Origin: Chitinophagaceae bacterium
GTDB lineage: Bacteria > Bacteroidota > Bacteroidia > Chitinophagales > Chitinophagaceae
Direction: 5' to 3'
Length of the DNA: 5,059 nt
Assembly: GCA_025351145.1 (NCBI GenBank)
Contig: JANXWM010000255.1
Span: 1 to 5,059, forward strand
Both the position numbers and the translations under genes were made by a program. This document shows, piece by piece, positions 1 to 5,059 of this stretch. The first letter of the stretch is position 1; each line of letters begins with the position of its first letter. The notes under the pieces were generated by a model. The model was not told where the DNA came from. It was given only the letters and a program-made list of their open reading frames with translations, and did not search any database.

Positions 1-93
1 CTTGCTTATTATTACCGTTATATTATTGATCCAAAGAAATTAATCGTAAGCAGAAAGACAATTATTTTGAACCCGGCAATTGAACATGTATGA
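1..93 (+). CDS. Possible 3' end of an upstream gene (truncated by window edge)
   Basis: Two forward frames are open from the left edge. Frame 1 runs to TGA at 91-93 and gives 30 residues, ending IILNPAIEHV, with natural-looking codon use. Frame 2 runs to TAA at 41-43 and gives 13 hydrophobic residues ending LLIQRN, which could be the end of a membrane helix. Only one can be the real end, and possibly neither is. The last codons of frame 1 fall inside repeat arm 82-120, so that stop may have been supplied by the repeat. There is too little sequence to name a product. Confidence 0.25.
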   Translation, partial: LAYYYRYIIDPKKLIVSRKTIILNPAIEHV

Positions 94-120
94 AGCTTTT
101 GTTGCGTCGCACTCTTGTAC
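82..120 (+). repeat. Interspersed repeat, arm A (outer left arm of palindromic element 1)
   Basis: This 39-base segment matches the reverse complement of 3637-3675 with only three differences, at the 8th, 19th and 20th bases. Its core, TTGCGTCGCACTCTTG (102-117), also occurs unchanged at 3475-3490 and, diverged, as the reverse complement of 225-240. No coding role is apparent. It lies just downstream of the presumed upstream gene and is the left outer arm of a nested palindrome closed by arm 204-240. Confidence 0.8.
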
Positions 121-128
121 TGAAGAAT

Positions 129-201
129 AGCTATGAGCTTGTGGCTGTGAGCTATGAGCACTTGTATTTTGCTCACGGCTCATAGCTCATGGCTCGCAGC
201 T
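129..201. repeat. Heptamer-repeat palindrome (inner stem of element 1)
   Basis: The left arm (129-160) is built of seven-base units ending in GC: TATGAGC, TTGTGGC, TGTGAGC, TATGAGC (132-159). The right arm (170-201) has the inverted series GCTCACG, GCTCATA, GCTCATG, GCTCGCA, then GCT. Opposed over 32 positions the arms give 22 Watson-Crick pairs; several differences become G-U pairs in a plus-strand RNA, leaving five true mismatches. The loop is about 9 bases. There is no U-run after it, so it is not a standard terminator. Confidence 0.7.
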
Positions 202-203
202 TG

Positions 204-240
204 CTCAATCATAATCCGAACGTACAAGTGAGTGACACAA
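204..240 (-). repeat. Interspersed repeat, arm D (outer right arm of element 1)
   Basis: Read on the minus strand, this is a diverged copy of the same family. The core 225-240 differs from the consensus core at 4 of 16 bases. The part beyond the core (CTTGTACGTTCGGATTATGA on the minus strand) matches the plus-strand copy ending near 3503 with two differences in 20. The segment continuing to GAGC also matches arm C (3618-3640). With arm A it brackets the heptamer palindrome. Confidence 0.65.
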
Positions 241-309
241 CAGGCGATGCCCAAAGATAAAAAGCCGGTAACAAAAATCTAAAAACTCTAAACTACAAAC
301 TGATTTTAT
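241..309. other. A-rich leader of the radical SAM gene; no clear promoter seen
   Basis: This short A-rich stretch lies between the repeat and the ATG at 310. I see no Shine-Dalgarno motif, as is common in Bacteroidota, and no good TAnnTTTG -7 element. The promoter of the three-gene unit may be weak or non-consensus, may lie within the repeat, or transcription may read in from upstream. Confidence 0.3.
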
Positions 310-1710
310 ATGCCTGAACGTCCGTACACATACTACGACTTTACATTAAGCCTCTGCCCTGAATGTTTGCGCAGGATAGATGCAAAAATTGTGTTTGAAA
401 ACAATCATGTTTTCATGCTGAAAACCTGTCCGGAGCATGGTTTCAGCAAAGTGCTGATAGCCACAGATGTGGAGTATTACAAGAACATTCGCAATTACAA
501 TAAAGCAAGTGAAATACCATTAAAGTTCAATACCAAAACACATTATGGCTGCCCTTACGATTGCGGTTTATGCCAGGATCATGAACAGCACAGTTGCTTA
601 ACCGTAATAGAAATTACAGACCGCTGCAACCTTACCTGCCCCACCTGTTATGCCATGAGTTCGCCACATTATGGCAGGCACAGAACATTAGAAGAAGTGG
701 AACGCATGCTGGATATAATTGTTGAGAATGAAGGCAAACCTGATGTGGTGCAGATCAGCGGCGGAGAACCAACCGTGCATCCCGATTTTTTTGCAATACT
801 GGATATAGCAAAAACAAAACCCATTAAACATTTAATGGTAAACACCAATGGCATTCGCATAGCAAAAGATAAAGAATTTGTAAGGCAGCTTGCAGCTTAT
901 ATGCCCGACTTTGAAATTTACTTAGAGTTTGATTCTTTTAAACCCGAAGTGCTGAAAACTTTACGCGGACAGGATCTCACAGAGGTACGTATGAAAGCAC
1001 TTGAGCATTTGAATGAGTTCAATCTTTCTACAACACTGGTCGTTACATTGCAAAAAGGATTGAATGATGATGAGATTGGGAAGATCCTTGAATTTGCTTT
1101 AAAGCAACCTTGTGTGAGAGGCGTAACATTGCAGCCCACACAAATTGCCGGAAGACTGGAAAATTTTGATCCGGCTACAGACCGTATTACACTTACTGAT
1201 GTGCGGCAAAAAATACTCGAACAAACAAATATTTTTCAACCAAACGATATTATTCCTGTGCCCTGCAACCCAGATGCTTTGGCAATGGGCTATGTATTAA
1301 AACTGGCTGGGCAGGTTTTCCCCATGACCCGTTATGTTGATCCTGCTGTTTTGCTCAACAACAGCCGCAATACCATTGTTTATGAGCAGGATGAACAGCT
1401 GCATGCACACATGCTTAAGATTTTCAGCACCGGTATTTCTGTTGACAGGGTGGATAATGATGTTAAAGAGTTACTCTGCTGTTTGCCACAGATACAAGCG
1501 CCGGGTTTGAGTTATGATAATTTATTTCGTATCATTATCATGCGGTTTATAGATGCCTGGGACTTTGATGTAAGGGCAATTAAAAAAAGCTGCGTGCATA
1601 TCGTGCATAAAGATGGCCGCATTATTCCTTTTGAAACGATGAATTTGTTTTACCGGGATGAGAAGGAAGATATTGTAAAAAAGTTGCAGGCAGAAAGAGT
1701 TCAGTTATGA
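310..1710 (+). CDS. Radical SAM enzyme of the MJ0619/Tes (HMPTM-like) family, substrate unknown
   Basis: This 466-residue protein is very likely cytosolic or membrane-peripheral. The radical SAM cluster motif CNLTCPTC (C106-x3-C110-x2-C113) is followed by the SAM-binding GGEP (151-154), so it should cleave S-adenosylmethionine reductively. Ahead of it are a zinc-ribbon-like pattern (C16, C19, C40, H43) and a second C-x3-C-x2-C (C81, C85, C88) with C96 nearby, probably an auxiliary iron-sulfur cluster. More cysteines lie at 319, 390, 391 and 428. This layout, including LCPECL near the N-terminus and the C-terminal DGRIIPF (435-441), is what I recall of the family containing Methanocaldococcus MJ0619, described both as a tetraether lipid synthase and as a proposed pterin methylase. 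Bacterial substrates are largely unknown. The start is supported because the Cys-rich domain begins almost at once. The stop overlaps the next gene by ATGA. Radical SAM assignment is certain; the subfamily is likely; the reaction is unknown. Confidence 0.93.
   Translation: MPERPYTYYDFTLSLCPECLRRIDAKIVFENNHVFMLKTCPEHGFSKVLIATDVEYYKNIRNYNKASEIPLKFNTKTHYGCPYDCGLCQDHEQHSCLTVIEITDRCNLTCPTCYAMSSPHYGRHRTLEEVERMLDIIVENEGKPDVVQISGGEPTVHPDFFAILDIAKTKPIKHLMVNTNGIRIAKDKEFVRQLAAYMPDFEIYLEFDSFKPEVLKTLRGQDLTEVRMKALEHLNEFNLSTTLVVTLQKGLNDDEIGKILEFALKQPCVRGVTLQPTQIAGRLENFDPATDRITLTDVRQKILEQTNIFQPNDIIPVPCNPDALAMGYVLKLAGQVFPMTRYVDPAVLLNNSRNTIVYEQDEQLHAHMLKIFSTGISVDRVDNDVKELLCCLPQIQAPGLSYDNLFRIIIMRFIDAWDFDVRAIKKSCVHIVHKDGRIIPFETMNLFYRDEKEDIVKKLQAERVQL
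1707..1710 (+). promoter_or_regulatory. ATGA stop/start overlap coupling two genes
   Basis: The ATG of the first small membrane protein shares bases with the TGA stop of the radical SAM gene. No Shine-Dalgarno motif precedes it, so terminating ribosomes probably re-initiate here. This argues for one transcript and linked synthesis of the two proteins. Confidence 0.75.
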
Positions 1711-1979
1711 AACAAACTTTAAAGATATTTTTTGTTGAACTTTTATTATCGTTGGGTTTAGCTGCTTTTTTCAATGGCGGTATAGATGACTATGATTTCA
1801 TGACAGCTTTTGGGTTCTTGAATTTAATTATAGGTTTCATCGGATTGGTGTCTGGAGGTTATATGAATTACTTCAACACTAAAAGCAAAGAGAGGGGCAG
1901 AAGCCTGGTTGCGGCTTCCGGAATTTTATTGTTAGTAGGCTTTGGAACCTGTTCGCAATTTCCAATAAAACATTTCTGA
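1707..1979 (+). CDS. Small three-helix membrane protein, function unknown
   Basis: I do not recognise this 90-residue protein. Three hydrophobic stretches, at about residues 5-23, 33-54 and 66-83, look like membrane helices. The loop between the first two is acidic (GGIDDYD) and the second is basic (KSKERGR, 59-65), so the positive-inside rule puts the N-terminus in the cytoplasm and the C-terminus outside. Residue C82, at the end of the third helix, has a counterpart (C85) in the next gene product, which has the same helix order and spacing. There is no catalytic motif. Overlap with the radical SAM gene and similarity to the downstream gene make it a probable partner in the same process. It could be a scaffold, a membrane anchor, or unrelated to the enzyme reaction. 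Confidence 0.8.
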   Translation: MKQTLKIFFVELLLSLGLAAFFNGGIDDYDFMTAFGFLNLIIGFIGLVSGGYMNYFNTKSKERGRSLVAASGILLLVGFGTCSQFPIKHF

Positions 1980-2001
1980 GCTAAGTAATAAAATAAATAA
2001 C

Positions 2002-2280
2002 ATGAAACTCGCTTATAAAGTAGTATTAGTAAATATTGCAATTGCAATTGCTATCACCGCTATACTTTTATTAGCTGATTCCGGGGATTTTAGTGGGTCT
2101 GGTGAAACAGCTTTTGCTTTCGGCCTCGTTTGCCTTGGTCTTGGGTTGATTGATCTTTTTATTGGCTTTATATTACTGCTGGCTGGGGCAGCCGAATGGC
2201 GCAATGGTTTTTTATTAAGCGGTGCTACACTTTTATTACTGAGCGGTATATCCTGTGGTGGCGGTGCTGCGTTTGCTTAA
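2002..2280 (+). CDS. Small three-helix membrane protein, likely paralog of the preceding gene product
   Basis: This 92-residue protein of unknown function has likely membrane helices near residues 5-24, 37-60 and 70-85. An acidic, Ser/Gly-rich loop (26-36) follows the first helix and a short AAEWRNG loop (63-69) precedes the third. The helix order, the FG at the start of helix 2, and a Leu-rich helix 3 ending in Cys (C85) parallel the upstream protein (F35-G36 and C82). The two may come from an old duplication, although hydrophobic composition alone inflates such similarity. The 22-base gap to the upstream gene is A-rich with no Shine-Dalgarno motif and no terminator, so co-transcription is likely. 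The tail is Gly/Ala-rich (CGGGAAFA). No function can be assigned. Confidence 0.78.
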   Translation: MKLAYKVVLVNIAIAIAITAILLLADSGDFSGSGETAFAFGLVCLGLGLIDLFIGFILLLAGAAEWRNGFLLSGATLLLLSGISCGGGAAFA

Positions 2281-2319
2281 ATCTTTATTTACCATGTTTA
2301 TTCTGTGGGTTCGTTGAAA

Positions 2320-2327
2320 TACTTTTG
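2320..2327 (+). promoter_or_regulatory. Bacteroidota-type -7 promoter element (TAnnTTTG)
   Basis: TACTTTTG is a full match to the Bacteroidota primary sigma factor -7 consensus and lies 23 bases before the reductase ATG, leaving a short leader. No clean TTG is at the expected -33 spacing, so the promoter may be weak. It would let the reductase be transcribed separately from the three-gene unit ending at 2280. Confidence 0.45.
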
Positions 2328-2350
2328 CTTCATACAAAAACATCACGCTT

Positions 2351-3370
2351 ATGAAATACAAATTGCTTGGAAGATCGGGTTTAAAAGTTTCTGAATTATG
2401 CCTTGGCACTATGGGCTTTGGAACAGAGAATGGCTGGGGCGCTGCTAAAGAAGTAAGCTTCGAAATAATGGAGGCATTCGCCAATGCAGGCGGCAATTTT
2501 TTAGATACAGCGAACATTTATAAACTGGGTACAAGCGAAAAAATTATTGGCGAATTTATCAGCAGCCGCGACCGTGATTATTTTGTTCTGGCTACCAAAT
2601 ATTCTCTGGCAGATAATAAAACAAACCCAAACGCAAGCGGTAATAACCGCAAGAATATGATGCGCAGTGTGGAGACAAGTTTAAAACGTTTGCAAACAGA
2701 TTTTATTGATGTATTGTACCTGCATATCTGGGACGATCTTACGCCAATTGATGAAGTGCTTCGCGGTCTTGATGATCTGGTTCGACAAGGAAAAGTAAAT
2801 TATATCGCTATCAGCGACACACCTGCATGGATCGTTTCGAAAGGCAACACAATCGCTGAAATGATGGGCTGGAGCCAGTTTATAGCATTGCAGGTGGAAT
2901 ACAGTTTGCTGCAGCGAACTCCGGAAAGAGATTTAATACCTATGGCAAAACATTTTGGAATGACGCTTACACCATGGGCGCCGCTTGCTGGCGGTGCGTT
3001 AACAGGAAAATATTTGCGCGGCGATTTTGGCCGCATAAAAGAAGGCAGCAACCGGCTCAATGAAAGGAGTGCAGGCATTACCAAAGAAGTTGTTGCCATT
3101 GCTGATGAACTCGGTGTTCAGGCCAGCCATGTTGCTTTGAAATGGACAATGCAACAAGGCTTTTCATCTATACCAATTGTGGGTGCAACCAAGCTTGTGC
3201 AGCTTGAAGAAAATTTAAAAACAATTGATGTAATGCTTTCTGCAGAACACATGGAACGCTTAGATAAAGTAAGTGAAATTCCCCTTGGTTTCCCGGGTGA
3301 TTTCTTTAAAGAAGAAGGCGTAAGGCTAAACAACTTCGGCGGCTTTTATGATGCTATTGAAAAGCGTTAA
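2351..3370 (+). CDS. Aldo/keto reductase (NADPH-dependent oxidoreductase)
   Basis: This is a 339-residue soluble TIM-barrel oxidoreductase, a normal length for the family. The N-terminus (KLLGRSGLKVSELCLGTMGF) is canonical and fixes the start. The catalytic tetrad is complete: D52, Y57 in DTANIYKLGTSE, K83 in ATKY and H125 in YLHIWD. PLAGGALTGKY (211-221) and IPIVGATKLVQLEENL (274-289) form the cofactor-binding part; the latter resembles the NADP-phosphate-binding segment of the family. It resembles the YajO/general stress protein 69 type of reductase acting on aldehydes or ketones, but its physiological substrate cannot be read from sequence. It has its own likely promoter and a terminator directly downstream, so it is probably monocistronic and not part of the upstream unit. 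Confidence 0.95.
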   Translation: MKYKLLGRSGLKVSELCLGTMGFGTENGWGAAKEVSFEIMEAFANAGGNFLDTANIYKLGTSEKIIGEFISSRDRDYFVLATKYSLADNKTNPNASGNNRKNMMRSVETSLKRLQTDFIDVLYLHIWDDLTPIDEVLRGLDDLVRQGKVNYIAISDTPAWIVSKGNTIAEMMGWSQFIALQVEYSLLQRTPERDLIPMAKHFGMTLTPWAPLAGGALTGKYLRGDFGRIKEGSNRLNERSAGITKEVVAIADELGVQASHVALKWTMQQGFSSIPIVGATKLVQLEENLKTIDVMLSAEHMERLDKVSEIPLGFPGDFFKEEGVRLNNFGGFYDAIEKR

Positions 3371-3390
3371 TTGAACGATACACATACACA

Positions 3391-3421
3391 AAAAAGCTCC
3401 TGAATAATTCCGGAGCTTTTT
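3391..3421 (+). terminator. Rho-independent terminator after the reductase gene
   Basis: A perfect 10-base-pair stem (AAAAAGCTCC at 3391-3400 with GGAGCTTTTT at 3412-3421) encloses an 11-base loop. The T-run is within and just after the right arm (TTTTTGTTTT). It begins 20 bases past the reductase stop. The A-run on the left arm could also let it act on minus-strand transcripts arriving from the sugar porter gene. Confidence 0.88.
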
Positions 3422-3474
3422 GTTTTATAAGAAATAATTTTGTATCCAGTTTTGGTATTTCATGGTGTCGGCTC

Positions 3475-3506
3475 TTGCGTCGCACTCTTGTGCGTTCGGA
3501 TCATGA
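3475..3506 (+). repeat. Interspersed repeat, arm B (outer left arm of palindromic element 2)
   Basis: The core TTGCGTCGCACTCTTG (3475-3490) is identical to arm A (102-117) and is the exact reverse complement of 3640-3655 in arm C. Beyond the core it continues GCGTTCGGATCATGA, shared with arm D read on the minus strand. Arms B and C can pair with each other around the inner palindrome. Confidence 0.8.
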
Positions 3507-3596
3507 GTGAACAAAATACAGTAACCGGAGCGGCGCAAAGCCGCAGAGCATTTGTTGTCTTTGCGTCTCTCCGTCTCCGCGGTTCAAATGTTCACT
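3506..3596. repeat. Inner nested palindrome of element 2
   Basis: Successive inverted pairs are nested here: AGTGAACA (3506-3513) with TGTTCACT (3589-3596), AACCG (3523-3527) with CGGTT (3580-3584), and CGCAAAG (3534-3540) with CTTTGCG (3559-3565). A small alternative hairpin, CGGC/GCCG with loop GCAAA, sits at 3531-3543. The GC-rich CGCAAAG/CGCAGAG wording resembles repeats I recall between genes of many Bacteroidota, from memory and not checked. Confidence 0.65.
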
Positions 3597-3617
3597 TCGA
3601 TCTACGCTATGGTAAAA

Positions 3618-3675
3618 GCTCAAAAATAATCCAACCGTACAAGAGTGCGACGCAAGTAAAGCTTCATGCATGTTC
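3618..3675 (-). repeat. Interspersed repeat, arm C (outer right arm of element 2)
   Basis: Read on the minus strand, the first 39 bases (3675 to 3637) match arm A at 36 positions. The continuation toward 3618 (GGATTAT, then TTGAGC) matches arm D. It therefore joins features of both other arms and is the most complete copy in the window. It begins 34 bases past the sugar porter stop, so it would form part of that transcript's 3' region. Confidence 0.8.
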
Positions 3676-3709
3676 CAAAGTTTGGTACATAAATTAATTA
3701 AACAGCAGT

Positions 3710-5059
3710 TTATTCGTGTATTAATTTCTTCTCAAGATCTTCTAATGAAACGCCTTTTGTTTCGGGCATTTTGGTAAGTACCCAAATTAATTGCAGTACC
3801 ATCATAAAAGCAAAGAAGGCAAATATGGGCCAGGGGTTGTCGCCAAAAATGCCGCTGTCTTTGTCTAAAAAATAAGGTGTAATTAATGTAATAACCGCCG
3901 CAAAAACCCAATGCACACTTGCGCCGAAAGATTGCCCCAATGCACGCACATTGTTTGGAAATATTTCTGAAATAAAAACCCAGATAACCGCACCCTGGCC
4001 AACTGCGTGAGACGCAATGAACATAATTAAAGATGAAAGTAGCACAGTATTGCCTGCTTGCAATTTAAAACAAACGGCTACGGATACAAGGCTTAAAATG
4101 TAGCCAATAGAACCAATGATGAGCAATTGTTTTCGCCCGATGCGATCAATCAAATATAAACCCACAAAAGTGAAAATAAGATTGGTGCCGCCAAGCGCAA
4201 TAGAACTGGCAAGCGAATCTTTTGCAGCAATACCTGCACTTTGTAAAATTTGCGGAGCATAATATAATATGAAATTAATGCCCGACCACTGGTTAAAGAA
4301 AGCTATAAAAAAAGCCAGCCATAAAACCGCTTTGTATTTGTTGTTGAAAAATAATTTTTCGTTGGTAAGGCTTGCTTTAATTGCAGCATTCGCGGCAATA
4401 ATTCCGTTGATTTCTTTGTCAGGATCATCTGCGCCAATGAGTACAAGGATTTCTCTTGCCCTTGCTAAATTATTTTTGATGGTGATCAGCCAACGAGGAC
4501 TTTCGGGTACGCTAAATACCAAAGCTGTATAGATAAGCGAAGGAATGGCCATTACGCCCAGCATCCACCGCCAGTCATTGATGCCGCCAACACCTTTTAA
4601 TAAATAGTTGGAGAAGTAGGCTACAAAAATGCCAAACACAATATTAAACTGGTACATGCCCGCCAGCCTGCCCCTTGTTTTGGGAGTAGATATTTCTGAA
4701 ATATAAGTTGGTGCAGCAACAGACGATACACCAATACCAAGCCCGCCAATAAAACGAAAGAATGAAAATATATACGGGTCCGGCGCAAGTGCAGAACCTA
4801 TTGCAGATAGGCTGAACAAAATACCTATCCAAAACAATACTTTTTTGCGGCCGTATTTTTCAGTAGGTATGCCACCAAATATTGCACCGATTACTGTTCC
4901 CCACAATGCCATTGACATAATAAAAAAACCATGAAACAGGGGAGAAGTATGCCAGAGTTCCTGGATTGGCTGGTTGGCGCCAGAGATTACTACGGTATCA
5001 AATCCAAAAATAAAACCGGCCAGTGCCGCCACTACAGACCAGAGAAGCAGTTTGTTATT
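3710..5059 (-). CDS. MFS sugar porter family transporter (5' end beyond window)
   Basis: 449 residues are visible, counting from the codon at 5059. The frame is open to the window edge, starting NNKLLLWSVVAALAGF, and the GTG at 5032 lies inside the first helix, so the true start is outside, probably only a few codons away. This is an inner-membrane 12-helix sugar transporter, probably proton-coupled. Family motifs are in order: FGFDTVVISG with D21 (18-27, the likely proton-site Asp), GRKK (70-73), YISEISTPKTRGRL (119-132), PESPRWL (185-191), NQWSGIN with YYAP (256-269), DRIGRK (305-310), SEIFPNNVRA (364-373) and PETKG (432-436). The usual QQ before GIN is NQ here. The substrate is probably a monosaccharide such as glucose, xylose or fructose, but cannot be fixed. 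It converges on the reductase gene with no obvious partner in view. Confidence 0.95.
   Translation of the reverse strand, partial: NNKLLLWSVVAALAGFIFGFDTVVISGANQPIQELWHTSPLFHGFFIMSMALWGTVIGAIFGGIPTEKYGRKKVLFWIGILFSLSAIGSALAPDPYIFSFFRFIGGLGIGVSSVAAPTYISEISTPKTRGRLAGMYQFNIVFGIFVAYFSNYLLKGVGGINDWRWMLGVMAIPSLIYTALVFSVPESPRWLITIKNNLARAREILVLIGADDPDKEINGIIAANAAIKASLTNEKLFFNNKYKAVLWLAFFIAFFNQWSGINFILYYAPQILQSAGIAAKDSLASSIALGGTNLIFTFVGLYLIDRIGRKQLLIIGSIGYILSLVSVAVCFKLQAGNTVLLSSLIMFIASHAVGQGAVIWVFISEIFPNNVRALGQSFGASVHWVFAAVITLITPYFLDKDSGIFGDNPWPIFAFFAFMMVLQLIWVLTKMPETKGVSLEDLEKKLIHE

Larger units (their letters stand above)
3371..3709. other. Intergenic region holding a terminator and nested repeat element 2; no gene
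   Basis: This 339-base gap separates the converging reductase and sugar porter genes. It holds the terminator at 3391-3421, then repeat arm B (3475-3506), an inner palindrome (3523-3584) and arm C (3618-3675). A short open frame crossing 3440-3697 is made almost entirely of repeat sequence and shows no protein-like features. I see no RNA gene. Confidence 0.75.

Noticed and set aside
159..170. Possible -7 promoter element in ACTTGTATTTTG
   Set aside because: It reads TATTTTG, one base short of TAnnTTTG, lies in a hairpin loop and is about 140 bases from the nearest start.
82..240. CRISPR array
   Set aside because: The repeats are inverted and nested, and the seven-base units are contiguous; there are no equal-length direct repeats separated by unique spacers.
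669..1139. Minus-strand open frames within the radical SAM gene
   Set aside because: They are antisense to a gene with intact, ordered family motifs and have Ser/Cys-rich compositions typical of antisense translation.
2013..2517. Minus-strand open frames across the second small membrane gene and reductase start
   Set aside because: They are shadows of plus-strand genes; one crosses the intergenic promoter region and the reductase N-terminus, which is clearly coding on the plus strand.
3675..3685. CCAAA/TTTGG mini-palindrome as a terminator for the sugar porter
   Set aside because: The stem is five AT-rich pairs with a one-base loop and no T-run on the minus strand.
3440..3697. 85-codon plus-strand open frame
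   Set aside because: It lies almost wholly within repeat element 2 and its inner palindrome, and lacks any protein-like feature; the frame is open by chance.
4269..4832. Open frames on both strands within the sugar porter gene
   Set aside because: They overlap conserved transporter motifs in the true frame and show no domain of their own.
5030..5032. GTG at 5032 as the start of the sugar porter
   Set aside because: The frame stays open to the window edge and the nine codons upstream (NNKLLLWSV) match the expected start of helix 1, so this codon is internal.

Overview
The window looks like chromosomal DNA from a member of the Bacteroidota, most plausibly the Chitinophagaceae. The reasons are: AT-leaning sequence, no Shine-Dalgarno motifs before any start codon, A/T-rich leaders, a Bacteroidota-type -7 element (TAnnTTTG) before the aldo/keto reductase gene, and a sugar porter whose motif variants resemble those I recall from that phylum. 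The lineage is an inference from these traits and was not confirmed by a search.

Layout: positions 1-309 hold at most the last codons of an upstream gene, then a nested palindromic repeat (82-240) and a short A-rich leader. Positions 310-2280 are a tight three-gene plus-strand unit: a radical SAM enzyme with extra cysteine motifs of the MJ0619/Tes type (310-1710), then two small three-helix membrane proteins (1707-1979 and 2002-2280) that look like distant paralogs. The first of these overlaps the enzyme stop by ATGA. A separately promoted aldo/keto reductase follows (2351-3370) and ends in a clear intrinsic terminator (3391-3421). Positions 3371-3709 have no credible gene but contain a second nested palindromic repeat whose arms match the first. 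On the minus strand, 3710-5059 encodes nearly all of an MFS sugar porter; its first few residues lie beyond the right edge.

How the genes may work together: the enzyme and its two membrane partners are the most interesting part. Characterised relatives of the enzyme act on archaeal membrane lipids or were proposed to methylate a pterin precursor, neither of which is expected here, so its substrate is open. Translational coupling to small membrane proteins suggests (inference) work at or on the membrane. The reductase and the sugar porter look like ordinary, unrelated metabolic genes. The repeats flank the four-gene plus-strand block in inverted orientation and belong to an interspersed family with at least four recognisable arms in this window.
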